From Plicaturopsis crispa FD-325 SS-3 (Eukaryota > Basidiomycota > Agaricomycetes > Amylocorticiales > Amylocorticiaceae): 64,000 nucleotides of DNA. The position numbers and the translations under genes were made by a program. The stretch covers positions 17,092-81,091 of the forward strand of contig KN832579.1 of the NCBI GenBank assembly GCA_000827205.1, in the 5' to 3' direction. This document shows positions 21,447 to 34,182 of this stretch, in pieces. Numbering within the stretch: the stretch's first letter is position 1; each line of letters begins with the position of its first letter. The notes below the pieces were generated by a model, which was not told the origin of the DNA, searched no databases, and saw nothing but the letters and a program-made list of their open reading frames with translations.

Positions 21447-24400
21447 CTAAGCATTTGTCACCACAAGTTGAAGCTCCTCTGCCTCTTTGAATTTGCCCTG
21501 ATGACGAAAGGTTTGTGCTAGATTTGCCATGTTTTCGAGGGTGACAGGATGCTCTTCTCCAAAGACCCTCTTGCAAGCATATATCACTCCAAGTAAAAGC
21601 TCCTCTGCCTCTTTGAATTTGCCCTGCTGAAGAAAGGTTTGTGCTAGATTTGCCATGTTTTGGAGGGTGACAGGATGCTCTTCTCCAAAGGCAATCTTGC
21701 AAGCGTATATCACCACAAGTAAAAGCTCCTCTACCTCTTTGAATTTGCCCAGCTGACGAAAGGTTTGTGCTAGATTTGCCATGTTTCGGAGGGTGACAGG
21801 ATGCTCTTCTCCAAAGACCCTCTTGCAAGCATATATCACTCCAAGTAAAAGCTCCTCTGCCTCTTTAAATTTGCCCTGCTGAAAAAAGGTTTGTGCCAGT
21901 TTTGCCATGCTTTTGAGGATGGCAGGTTGATCGTCTCTAAACACTCTCTGTCTAATATGCATCACTGCAAGTTCAAGCTTCTCTGTCTCCTGGAATAGGC
22001 CTAGCTGAGCATATGTCACTGCTAGATCTTCCATGCTTGAAAGAGTCTCTGCATGCTCTTCATTAAAGGCCTTTTTCTTAGCATCTACTAATAAAATTTC
22101 TAGCTTTAATGCCTTTTCCAGATGACCTAGCTGATGATATGTCATTGCTAGGTCTTTCATACTTGCAAAGGTCTTTGGATGCTCTTCTCCAAGGGATTTC
22201 TTGCTAGCACACACTACTGCAAGTTCTAGCTCCTCAGCCTTTTTGTAGTTCCCAAGTTTTCCATAGATTTTAGCTAATTTGAGAGTGTTATCTAATGTTC
22301 TTTCATTTTCTATCCCAAACATATGTTCAGATGTTTCAACTGCCAGTGTAGCCATCATATGTGCTTTTTGCCAGGAGCCAGCTTCTCCATACACAAGTCC
22401 AAAATTCTCTTTCTGATCAAGTGACAAATCTCTCAACTCAAACTCTTTGCAAACTTCCTCTATATGAGATAAAAGCATTTTGTGGAAGGCATAGTCTTGA
22501 CTTTTGTACTCTTCAGTGATTGATTGAGAAAGTATCTGTATGGCTACAAGATGTGTTGTTTTACTCTTGCTATCCGTCATTGTAAAGTTTGCCCATTTTT
22601 GCACCAAGGGATGAATTGATAATGCAGAATGTAACTCATGCAAGTCAATCAGAGAATATGATGTTATCTCTTCAAGCATAGCTGAGAATCCAACCTTGCT
22701 CCAACTATTGCTAGATCTATCTATGAACTGATCTAGAAAGTCTGATACAGTCTGGCTTTTAGAATGATCCTTAAGCCCATTAAGTGCAGCCATCTCAAAT
22801 ATCTTTTTGGATATATTCCGATGATGAAAAAAGGCACAGAGCTGAAGAAACTTTTGGGCTGTAGAGCTCAGCTTATCAAAGCTCATTTGCCAAGTTGCAT
22901 ATACACTCCTTGCATAATTATCAGGGCTTTGTGTCGGATGATAGTCGAGCAGTTTGTTATGCTCCATCCTATAAATACTGCTATATTCTGTGATATTTTT
23001 GTTTTGGTAGATATATGCACCAGCGTGGGTGACAGCAAGCGCCAGACAGTTTAGATCCTATTAGATATTTAGCATTATTGCAAAGGCAAAGTAAAACAGT
23101 CCACACCTGAACAATAGTTTGTGCATGTATTCTCATGTCTATATTTTGGTCAAGTTTTGCTCTGCTAAGTAGCAGTTTTACTGCATCTTGCTCCAGCATA
23201 TTTGAGACATGAATAATGGCCTTAGGATTTTCAATCACGTGAGAGCCCATCTGTGGGTTCCGGGAAGTAATGAGAATACATCCACGTGAACAATGTGGGA
23301 AGTATTTATAAAGATTAGCATTTGGATCATCTGCATTGTCAAACACCATTAACCATTCCTTTGTTTGACCTGAAATCCAAATAAGGGCTTCTTCTGGTGA
23401 ATTTCCTGTTCCAGTACTGATGATAATGTTTTTTAGACTTGAGATGATATTCTCTGTTGTAGATGCATCCACAAAAAAGAAAAAATGAAAGCTTATACAA
23501 AGTGAGCTCATGCCATCAGTGTCATCATGAAATGACTTACCGGTTTCTTTGCCGACATTCCGAGATGAATTTGCAAGCTATTTGAGTTTTTCCAGATCCA
23601 CCAAGCCCATGCAAAACTGCAATATACTGCTTCATGCTAGAGTCCACAGAGAAACATGCATGCAGCTTTGCCAGAATGTCATCTCTGCCAATGAAAAGAT
23701 ATGATGATTGAGGACTCTGACCAAATGTAGTTTGAGTGCGCTCTAGCTGTGCTTTTCCACCTAAGATGAACATTTCTAGGTGAAAAGTTGGTCATTTACA
23801 TCAGAAGGAGCTTACCAATGGCTGAAGTAGATATTTTCTTCTTTCTCTCAGAAATAGATATTACTGCAGCAGCCAACTTCTGGCCAACCTCATATCCTAA
23901 AAGATACTGCTCAGTGTGAGCCTTGATCTCCCCCATCCTCTCCCATTGTGCTACTGCAACATCTTGAAGTCCTTGATCCACATTGAAGCGGAAATAAACA
24001 TTATCCTCTTCTGAAAATCTACCTGCAACATCCTGTGCAATTTTTTCACAGTCTGTAGCAATGGCAGCCATAGTGTCTGCAAGGCCAGGAGGCATATTCT
24101 TCTGAAACAAAGCTCTAGGCCTAGGTGCAATGGCTCTATGCACCTGCCCAGCCCCAATACTGATAATGCAAGCAGCAAATTGAGAGGGAAATATGAAATT
24201 GGCTTCTTTCAACAACTCTGCTGTAGGGTTATTGTAGCCAGTGCCTGCATCTACATATGAAATTGGGATGCCATCTGAGACAATTTCAATCTTCTTGAAA
24301 AGACCTATAGTGGCTGATGTAGCACGAGCTGCTTGCCAAATTGTACAGCAAATGGATGGCTGGTTTCCATGATTGTAAGTGCGAAGATGCACAGGGAGAC

Positions 24401-25027
24401 CCATGCTTGGAGAAAGCAAGGTGCAGACAAACCTAAAGAACAATTTGTTAGCTCCACTCATGACTACATTCACAATGCCTGAGACATACACTTTGCAAAG
24501 TTCATCCTCAGTTTCAGGATCAATCATGAGAGTGCCTGCATCCTGATTCTTTGAGTGACGCTTCACAATAGCCTTGAGTGTCTCCTCAAGTTTGGTTGCC
24601 TTCAAAATGTTACCACTTTTGCTCCGCAACTTGACGTCTGAAAAGACCGTTTCTACGAGCTCATTGTAGCAGGTGATGGCCTCATCAACGGTGAGCTGAA
24701 GTTTTCCGAGCATAAGGGCAATCAGTCTGACCAAAAGAAATTCAGCAACGATTTGTGATTAGTGCATGGGACGTACCCTCCGGTGCCGGTGCCCGCGATC
24801 ATGTCAAATCGTTCGCAGGGGCGCGGCATCACTGGGAGTTTATCCTTCATCTGGATGCGATGCATGATCGTCTTCAGGATGATGAGCTCGGATAAGCCCC
24901 GTGTCCCGCCGCCGTCTGGGCGCCGACCAGAAGTCAGACATACATTGGACTGCGAGACATGAACGGACGCACCTAGCGCGAGTAATGTCAATCCTTTGTT
25001 CTCATTCTGGTTCTTGTTCTGGTCCAT
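21447..25027 (-). CDS. Patatin-like / NB-ARC / TPR protein (fungal NLR-like), 1,111 aa
   Basis: Six exons (25027-24973, 24915-24777, 24726-23816, 23775-23541, 23491-23107, 23057-21447) sum to 1,112 codons. A patatin-like phospholipase domain comes first: DGGGTRG oxyanion loop about residue 18, then FDMIAGTGTGG about 55-65, and a YVDAGTGYNNP Asp region. The usual GxSxG nucleophile Ser is Gly here. An NB-ARC ATPase follows, with P-loop GLGGSGKTQ about 425, Walker B LMVFDNADD about 500 and ILITSRNP. C-terminal TPRs (about 775-1111) are built on the unit GEEHPVTL..MANLAQTF..QGKFKEAEEL, with the last four units nearly identical. Such STAND proteins act in fungal nonself recognition or cell death. 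The first in-frame ATG was used. The stop falls where a Cys codon is expected in the next repeat unit, so the C-terminus is probably shortened. Confidence 0.85.
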
Positions 25028-25745
25028 GTTATCTGTCGTTCTTGAAAGTTCTTGTGTTAGCTGTTCGATTGTAGTCGATGGTAAGCGCACGAAGACAAGA
25101 TGAGTCGACGACGAGCGCGCGCTCAGAGACCTGTTATCGATCTCCCACGCTCAATGTCCCACGCTCAACAGTGGCGTTCATCGTATCAGGGAATATTCAT
25201 ACCTCGAGCTCACTGCTGCGTCACCGTCTCTCTCGTGAAATGCAATCGCACCATCGCATCAGGTCCTAGGACACCCTCGCGGCGGGTTGAAATGCAAAGA
25301 AGTCGATGGCAGCAGAAGTAGGTCGGCACAGGTGGACATGCCAATGGGGTTGCGGATTCACCAGGTGAGTCCTGCATTCGCTCATTGCGCCGTACCTGTC
25401 TCACACGCGAGGCAGAAATATATGACGGCGTTGTCGTCGCACAGAGAATTTGGCAACGGTCGTTATCACTCGTGTATGCGCTACCGCGCCTGTCCACCAA
25501 TGTTTTGCCTTGAACTTGTTTCGTCATTTTATTCACTCGTGTCTCGACCATGCTTGACGAATGCACTTCGAGCAAGTAGTCGCCATGCAGTATCAGGACG
25601 CGCTGACTGATCAGTCGCATGGTGAGTACAGTACCTTTTGACTCTTGCTCCTCTATATCTTCCCCCACCGCCGCCCTCAAAACCCTTCACTCCAGCCTGC
25701 GCTCAAACCACCACTTGAACGGAGTGCCGTCTTTGATACCGCGCG
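25028..25745. other. Divergent intergenic region
   Basis: Lies between the start of the minus-strand NLR gene and the first plus-strand OYE gene. It presumably holds both promoters. No gene recognised. Confidence 0.4.
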
Positions 25746-27040
25746 ATGTCGAATTCCAAGCTATTTCAGCCAGTCAAAATCGGCGACATCACACTCGCCC
25801 ACCGCGTCGTCCTCGCCCCGCTCACACGCATCCGCGCAGACGATGCCCACGTACCCAGCGATCTAGCCGCAGAGTACTACTCCCAACGCGGCAGCACCCC
25901 TGGCACGCTCCTCATCTCCGAAGCGACCTTCATCAGCCCGCAAGCTGGAGGCTTCCCCCACGTCCCCGGCATATACACCGATGCCCAGATCGCCGGCTGG
26001 AAAACGGTGCGCATTAATTAATAATTTCCTGACAATGGCGGAATCTGACGAAGTGGGTATGTGGGGTAGGTGACAGACGCGGTGCACGCGAAGGGCTCGT
26101 ACATCTTCCTCCAGCAGTGGGCGCTCGGCCGCGCCTCCCGCCCGGAGATCCTAGCGCAAGAAGGCCTCCCCTACGTATCTGCTTCAGATGTCAAATTAAC
26201 AGATCAGCCCATCGCCCCCCGGCCCTTGACTATTCCCGAAATCAAGGAATACGTGCAGCAATACGTTACCGCTGCAAAGAATGCAATCAAGGCTGGGTTC
26301 GACGGCGTGGAGGTGCACTGCGCGCACGGGTACCTCATCGACCAGTTCCTGCAGGACGTGAGCAACAAGCGCACAGATGAGTATGGCGGGTCCGTCGAGA
26401 ACCGCGCGAGGTTCGGGCTGGAGGTGATCGAGGCCGTCACGAACGCCATCGGCGTGAAGAAGACGGGCTTGCGTATCAGCCCGTGGAGTCGTTTCCAAGG
26501 TACGCTCTTATACCCTTGAACTGAGGAATAGTATATCTCAATTTACGACGGCGCGGGAAGACATGGCGATGCCCGACCCGGTGCCCACCTTCTCCTACTT
26601 CGTGCAGCGCCTCCGCGAACTCCACCCAGACCTCGCGTACGTACACGTCGTGGAGCCGCGCGTCGATGCCGGGACGACGCGCGAGGGCGGCGTCCCCGCG
26701 GGCCAATCAAACGACTTCGTGCGCGCGATATGGGCACCGCGGCCGCTGATCAGCGCGGGGGCGTACACAAGGGAGAGCGCGATAGAGGTGGTGGAGGAGA
26801 AGGGCGATTTGGTCGCGTTTGGGCGGCCGTTTATCTCTAACGTACGTTTGGCTAGCTGAGTGTGTTACTAAGGTGCTGATGGAATGGGGTGAATTGAAGC
26901 CGGACCTGCCGATACGCCTGAAGTACGGTATCCCGCTGACGCCGTATAATCGGGAGAGGTTCTATGAGCAGGGCCCGCCGGCGGATAATGGGTACACGGA
27001 CTATCCGTTCGCGGAGGAGGCGGCTGGGCTCAAGATCTAA
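25746..27040 (+). CDS. Old yellow enzyme (NADH:flavin oxidoreductase), OYE copy 1
   Basis: FMN-dependent ene-reductase of the OYE TIM-barrel family, which reduces activated C=C bonds with NAD(P)H. Four exons; introns begin at about 26008, 26500 and 26840. Motifs: KLFQPVKIGDITLAHRVVLAPLTR at the N-terminus (cut at LTR), [30 protein letters not shown] carrying the two substrate-binding His and the catalytic Tyr, then [23 protein letters not shown] and GRPFISN. It ends FAEEAAGLKI. Length of about 370 aa is normal. No signal peptide, so cytosolic. First of a cluster of paralogs with the same intron positions. Confidence 0.9.
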
Positions 27041-27155
27041 ATATTGGGGATCAAGACTTAGAGCGGCTGCGCGAGAGTTCCAGAGGTTGGGCGAGAGATT
27101 CAGAAGTTGGGGACTAAGATCTAGAGGCTGGGGCTCAAGATCTAGAGGTTGGGGA
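27041..27155. repeat. Short degenerate tandem repeat at OYE copy 1 stop codon
   Basis: Successive variants of aagatctagaggttgggg and gagattcagaagttgggg start at the last codons of OYE copy 1 and run for about 110 bp. The unit is about 24 bp and includes the stop-codon context ctcaagatcta, so it looks like repeated slippage of the gene's 3' end. Confidence 0.55.
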
Positions 27156-27738
27156 TATACAGTATGTGTATGGCTCGCTCCTGCAGTCAATTTTCGACAC
27201 TGACAAATTATCGGCCGATAGATGTTGTAGAATCACTTGCGCTTGCGGGATGCGTGAAAGTGTTAAAATTAGTGTGCTGTATCCAATTCGAATGACTTAC
27301 AGGCCGCGACTTGAGGGCGAGCGAGCACCAGAGAGCTCACGGTGCGACTCGAGCTCGATGTGTACGACTGATATTCGATGGTGCCCACTCCCATTGGGCT
27401 CAATCCAAATCCACCACCTATGTGTCGCACGAAGTATGTGGTATTTCACTCATTATCTTACCACGAGCCTGATCTAATCTCTGCTTCATATGCGATAGGT
27501 GTGATGGCTCTCTGCTCGAGAACTGAGACTAAGAAGTGAGAAGTCATGTCGTGATGCTGCTTACATGCAGGCCAGGCAACCTAGGAAACCACTCGCATGC
27601 TACTCCTGGGAATGGGTAAGTCTCGACATTCGTCAGCAACCCAGCTTGCTTTATTAATATCCGTCGACGTCGAGTCCTGCTTCCGTCGTTTATAAGAACC
27701 CAAGGCCTTTTTTGCAGTGCCAAACAACGACTCCCACC
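27156..27738. other. Intergenic region between OYE copies 1 and 2
   Basis: No gene seen. A TTTATAAG element lies about 50 bp before the OYE copy 2 ATG. Confidence 0.35.
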
Positions 27739-29105
<1,367 letters not shown>

Positions 29106-29566
29106 TAGCCCGAATAGATGTTGTAGAATTGCTTGCAGAATGTGTCGAAATGTCAAAGTCTGTGCTGTATTCGTGTCCACTCAAAGACTAACGACATGAG
29201 ATCGAGCGAGAGTCAACACGTTAACGGTGCGCGTGTGTGATTGACATTCGGTGGTGCTGACGACCCCTTGGGCTTAATTCAGCATTTCTTGCGAAACATG
29301 TTGCGTTCCTCCCATATCCTCCCGCGAGCCTCAGGATATCTCTTCCTCAGACCTCGGGCTCGCCGTCGAAGCTTCTTTGCTCCATTCGATTCGAAGTAAT
29401 GCCATAATGCTGCTTACAGTCCCCGCACGATGTCACGGCGAGCAGACAGCACGACATAGTGCGCAATCACTGCTACCTTCCCCACGCCATTGAACTTCAA
29501 AGCAGTGGCACAACTCGTTCCTGCTCATCTACTTACCCTCCTAGCTATCAGCATCTCTTTCTCCAG
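29106..29566. other. Intergenic region between OYE copies 2 and 3
   Basis: It contains sequence resembling the flank after OYE copy 1 (for example gatgttgtagaat and a ttcg.tggtgc stretch), consistent with tandem duplication of gene plus flank. No gene. Confidence 0.4.
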
Positions 29567-30876
29567 ATGTCGACTCCAAAGCTTTTCCAGCCCATCAAGG
29601 TGGGCGAGTGCGATCTCGCCCACCGCGTCGTCCTCGCCCCGCTCACACGCACCCGTGCCAAAGACAGCCATCTGCCGAGCGACCAAGCTGCCGAGTACTA
29701 CGCGCAGCGGGGCAGCGCACCGGGCACGCTCCTTATATCCGAGGCGACGTATGTCAGTGCCCATGATGCAGCTGGAGGGCGCGTCAGCATTCCGGGTATA
29801 TACACGGAGGAACAGGTCACAGGATGGAGAACTGTATGTGTGCCCGCCCGCATGCATGTGATCGATGTGCTGCCAATGATGGATGGATTTATGCAGATCG
29901 CAGACGCGGTGCACGCGAAGGGCTCGTACTTATTCATGCAGATATACGTGCTAGGGCGCGCAGCCCGGCGTCTGGAGAATCTGGAGGAACAGGGTTTCCC
30001 CTACGTGTCCGCGTCGGACGTGCAGATGTCCGGAAGGGCGAAGCCTCCTCGGCCCTTGACCATCCCCGAGATACAGGAAGCAGTCCAGCAATACGCCAGA
30101 GCTGCGCAGAACGCGATCAGAGCCGGGGTCGACGGCGTGGAGCTGCACGGCGCGCACGGGTACCTCATAGACCAGTTCCTGCAGGACGTGAGCAACAAGC
30201 GCACGGACGCTTACGGCGGGTCTGTCGAGAACCGCGCGAGGTTTGGGCTGGAGGTAGTCGAGGCGGTCACGAAGGCCATTGGCGCGAAGAGGACGGGCAT
30301 CCGTATCAGCCCGTGGAGTCGGTTCCAAGGTGTGTTGTGCTCACACACAACGCTCCCTCCGTAACTTTGGACTGATACCTCGATCAGACATGGCGATGGA
30401 CGACCCGAAGCCGACGTTCGCGTACTTTGTGCGCCGTCTACGGGAGCTGTATCCCGACCTCGCGTATCTCCATGTCGTCGAGCCCGTTGTCGATGCTGGG
30501 ACGACGCGCAAGAACGGCGTGCCGGAGGGGCAGTCGAACGACTTCATACGCGAGATATGGGCGCCGCTGCCGCTCATTAGTGCGGGCGTGTACACCCGGG
30601 AGTCTGGGATACAGACTGCCGATGAAAAGGGCGATCTCATCGCATACGGCCGGCCATTTATCGCGAATGTAAGATCCTCAAAACTCTTTTTCTCCCTTTG
30701 CTAAAGCGCGCGTGCTGATGATCTGTATGTTCCAGCCCGATCTTCCTGCGCGATTGAAGCACGATATCCCGTTGACTCCCTATGACCAGGAGACTTTCTA
30801 CGTGCAGGGACCACCTGGTGCCAACGGCTATACCGACTACCCTTTCGCGGCAGCTTCGGCTTCACTCGTCGTCTAG
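29567..30876 (+). CDS. Old yellow enzyme, OYE copy 3
   Basis: Starts MSTPKLFQPIKVGE. Four exons at the same positions as copy 1. Motifs: [35 protein letters not shown] (substrate His pair and Tyr), [52 protein letters not shown] and GRPFIAN. It ends AASASLVV. An extra residue pair in SAHDAAGGR distinguishes it from copies 1, 5 and 6. It appears functional. Predicted FMN ene-reductase, substrate unknown. Confidence 0.9.
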
Positions 30877-31132
30877 AAGGCGGTTGTGCGATGGACGACC
30901 ACATCACCTGGAAGGTACAATTTCCGTGTTCTTGGAGTCTCGTGAACTAAATGAATGGCATTGACTGGGCATTATTAGCCCGGGGCTGGTTGGGTGGTGC
31001 TGCGTACAACCAATCATGCCAAGGATATCTCAACGCTCTGTACATAGAAAGAGCAATGACGACAATCAGTTTAGCGCAAGCTAGCAGAAGGGCAGCGCAA
31101 GGCTCAATAACGCGGACACCGCTGGGATCTCC

Positions 31133-32833
31133 TCATTGAGACGGAAAGAATCGGTATCTTCCCTCCTTTGGCTCCCAGCCGAGATACTCGTGGGGCGGTT
31201 GACCATACCCGCGCTCAAGGAATACGCCCACGTCAAGCCCCTCCTCTCTCAAATCCTCGAACGGTCTGAGCTCATCCTCGACGAAAAGGATATTAAAGCA
31301 ATTACTGAACGTGAGCTTCACGTGCGCAAGGGACGTGCGCCCTGGTGGCGCTGCGAGTCCAGGATCCTGAGCAGTGGCAGTCCATCGTGAGCGGATCATG
31401 GCATGGACCCGGCTAGGAAAGAGCTGATGTGCTTCACCGTAAAGGTCGAGCACAATGGTGGACAATTGAGGCAGCAAGCTAGGAGTTCGCGTCGGCTCAT
31501 TGCTTGAGAGGAGGGATAAAACCTTGCCGCCGATATGCGGGCTGCCCGGGTATCCTTCTGATGTCGAACCGCGCAATTCGAGCCGTAGCAAGCAGGGCAT
31601 CTCTACTAAGCAGCGGATGAGTTCGTCCTCGTCGATTGTTACATTGCGCAGACACAGCTCCTTAATATTGCATCTAGAGCGATGTAAGAAGCCGACAAAC
31701 GCGTCGACGAGTGCCAGGCAATCAAATTCCGACTCTGAGGAGTAGCTGCGAAGTTCGACTGTGGCAGATCGTAGAGATGGCATTGTTGTATGGCGAAATA
31801 GATAATCCGCGAGTGATGAGCGCATTGCAACGATTCGGAAACTGGTGAGGTGGGAATGTGTGACGCTGTCTTCGCTACTTTGCATGTGGGGAGCGAGTGA
31901 CGGGTGAAGATTGGGATCCGACGGCATATCTAGTGCGGAGTACTCCTGCAGATTGGGCGACAGGTGGAGAACGTGTACGAACTCCTCCAAAAAAGACAGG
32001 TACACTTGAAGTCGCGTCAATTGATGCCATGGGAGGGCCACGCGAGATAGAGGAACCAGTAGCTCGAGGTTAACCTCGTATAGTTGCGGAGAGTTTTGAA
32101 AGACAGTCAGCACAGAGTCGCCAGTTCTACGTCTGGTAAAATGCAAGGCCAGCTTCTGAAGATCGGGGAAGAAGAGTTGTTGCGATGCGGAGACTTCATC
32201 ACCGCAACAAGCAGAACGCACGGAAAGCTCCCGTAGTCTGGGCGGAGGAGGAGCAATGGCTTCTAGCAAGACCTTCTCAGCCCCACGATAGACCCAGTCA
32301 GGCTCTCGCAAGCTCATCGACGTGGGCAGATTCCCAGCACGTGCAATCCAATCATGGATTCGGGGTATACGATCTCTGTAGACCTGGGTAGCGATGGATG
32401 ACCATAATTCCGGCGTAGACAGCGATATCGAGCGCCATCGGCGGCAGACACGGCCGAGAAGTAGTGGGGCACGGTCAATACTGGGCTCCTCCTCTTCGAG
32501 GCAATGGATGAAGATTTGGGAAAGCAGCTCGGGGGGCAGAGCGCGAGCTGGGGTAAGGAGGTCTCTGTGGCCCTCCATCATGTCCTTCAATTCGTCGCGT
32601 TCTAGCACCAGCCGGTCGACCACAGCCTGCATCCGGGCCAGCTCTGTCTCGACGCGCGGTAGGTTCTCGGCTAGCTTGCTGATTAAATCGCGGATGGCCG
32701 GGACTTTCGATGGCGGCGGAACACTATTTGTACCCAGTACATCAGGGACGGGCGATGTACGGATAGGTTCAGGGATCTCGAAGAGCGGGGCATTACAGCG
32801 CCTGCATGTGTGCGGCCCCGGATCCATGTTCAT
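31133..32833 (-). CDS. F-box-like domain protein, 566 aa
   Basis: Single open frame beginning MNMDPGPHTCRRCNAPLF. After a Pro/Ser linker comes a coiled coil (LPRVETELARMQAVVDRLV). An F-box-like motif follows (LLTPARALPPELLSQIFIHC, then VCRRWRSISLSTPELWSSI). The rest is Leu-rich and may form irregular LRR-like repeats. This layout is very common in agaricomycete genomes, where it forms large families. F-box proteins usually present substrates to SCF ubiquitin ligases; the target here is unknown. It sits inside the OYE cluster on the opposite strand. An upstream coding exon beyond 32833 cannot be excluded. Confidence 0.8.
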   Translation of the reverse strand: MNMDPGPHTCRRCNAPLFEIPEPIRTSPVPDVLGTNSVPPPSKVPAIRDLISKLAENLPRVETELARMQAVVDRLVLERDELKDMMEGHRDLLTPARALPPELLSQIFIHCLEEEEPSIDRAPLLLGRVCRRWRSISLSTPELWSSIATQVYRDRIPRIHDWIARAGNLPTSMSLREPDWVYRGAEKVLLEAIAPPPPRLRELSVRSACCGDEVSASQQLFFPDLQKLALHFTRRRTGDSVLTVFQNSPQLYEVNLELLVPLSRVALPWHQLTRLQVYLSFLEEFVHVLHLSPNLQEYSALDMPSDPNLHPSLAPHMQSSEDSVTHSHLTSFRIVAMRSSLADYLFRHTTMPSLRSATVELRSYSSESEFDCLALVDAFVGFLHRSRCNIKELCLRNVTIDEDELIRCLVEMPCLLRLELRGSTSEGYPGSPHIGGKVLSLLSSNEPTRTPSLLPQLSTIVLDLYGEAHQLFPSRVHAMIRSRWTATAQDPGLAAPPGRTSLAHVKLTFSNCFNILFVEDELRPFEDLREEGLDVGVFLERGYGQPPHEYLGWEPKEGRYRFFPSQ

Positions 32834-33284
32834 ATTGTTCTGAAGATAGATAGATATACAGCGGACGGGTGTCAGTGACCTCGTTCGGGTTGATAAGAAA
32901 CAAGGAACAACTCACTGCTTTCTCCAACGATCGCAGATTGGAGGCAGGTATGTAGGCGGTACAGGATTAGGATTTATACGGCGACGATCCGATAGAGTCT
33001 ATAACGCTTCAGTGTGCTTGTTCAATGCGCATGCAACGAGGACGCTGTAATCACCTCAGTAACACGCAGCGAAAGTGGTCCAGTCTTGATTCCAATTCCT
33101 CTATCCAGCGATCCAGCCAGGATCCAGCGACAGGGAACTCAAGATATGCCAGAGAACAATGAAGCAAGAACGAAGAACTTGGCTGGAATTTGTTCTCGCG
33201 AATCTGAAAGCGGCGATACGACGCGTCGCGCGGCACCAGCTCGTCTATCTATTCGCCTCTTCCTACCACTTTCATTGCACTTTC
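32834..33284. other. Intergenic region upstream of the F-box-like gene
   Basis: Promoter side of the minus-strand F-box-like gene. No gene seen. Confidence 0.35.
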
Positions 33285-33540
33285 ATCTCCAAAGCTTTTC
33301 TTGCCTATCAAGATGGGCGAGAGGACACTCGCACATCGTGTTGTACTCGCCCTGCCCACCTGGACCCAGCACATCTACCAGCCGAGCGACTATTAAGCTG
33401 CGCAGTGATATTCCAGCGGGCAGCACATTGCCTGGCGTCCTCTCTCGTGTTGAGGTCACGTCTATGAGCTCGCGAGAGGGAGGACGTATCCACGTTCCAG
33501 GCATCTTCACAAAGGAGGAAACTCAAAGCTGAAAACGGTA
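33285..33540 (+). pseudogene. Relic first exon of an OYE gene
   Basis: Scattered across frames are clear remains of OYE exon 1: ccaaagcttttcttgcctat (SKLFLPI), gatgggcgagaggacactcg (MGERTLA), catcgtgttgtactcgcc (HRVVLA), a degraded Q..R.S...LPG stretch, then GRIHVPGIFTKEE. The remainder of the gene is absent or unrecognisable. It marks a dead seventh copy between OYE copies 3 and 5. Confidence 0.65.
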
Positions 33541-34182
33541 AGTATGTGTCCGAGTCTCTCACTGTCGTGCAATGCGATCTAATGAACGTCTGCTGCAAAG
33601 CATTTTAAGGGAAAGGCGACTGCCACGCATGAGGCTGGTCGTCGTTCAACGTTTGAGCGATTACTATGAGGGCTGCCTCTGGGAAAGCTTCGCTCTACAA
33701 TTCCCCAGGTCACGTCGTCGTCCGTTTGATCGAAGTGAGGTCGGCGAATTGTGCCATCCTCCCAAAATACTTTCTACGTACGTGTCCAAATGAAACATTG
33801 CGTGCTATTTGGCGGAGCTGACGCACAGTGATCCAGGCTCTAACGGAGGTAGATCTCCTTCACATGGTCCTGGCCCGGAGTCGACTTCCAAATGTTGACC
33901 TGGCCACTCTCGGCGAAGACCCGATCGTGTTTGGCAACTCCCTCACGCGCCTCGATATTGTGGCGCTGGTCCTCGACGTTATTTCTTACCAATGTTCTGC
34001 GGGGGATGACTGTTCAAATCGCATGTTTCTATGGTGTTCTCGTTGATGGAGTACCTGTTAAGTATGTCGGGCAGGGAAGGTATTTAAGGTCACCCGTCAT
34101 TGCAGAATATTTTCCCTGACAATTATTTCCCAAGGTTTTCAGCCGCCCCCCAAAGCCCGTAGCCCTCCATCCCCAGGACCAT
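33541..34182. other. Gene-free stretch upstream of OYE copy 5
   Basis: May be the decayed body of the OYE relic, but no motif is readable. A GGTATTTAAGG sequence lies about 100 bp before the next ATG. Confidence 0.35.
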
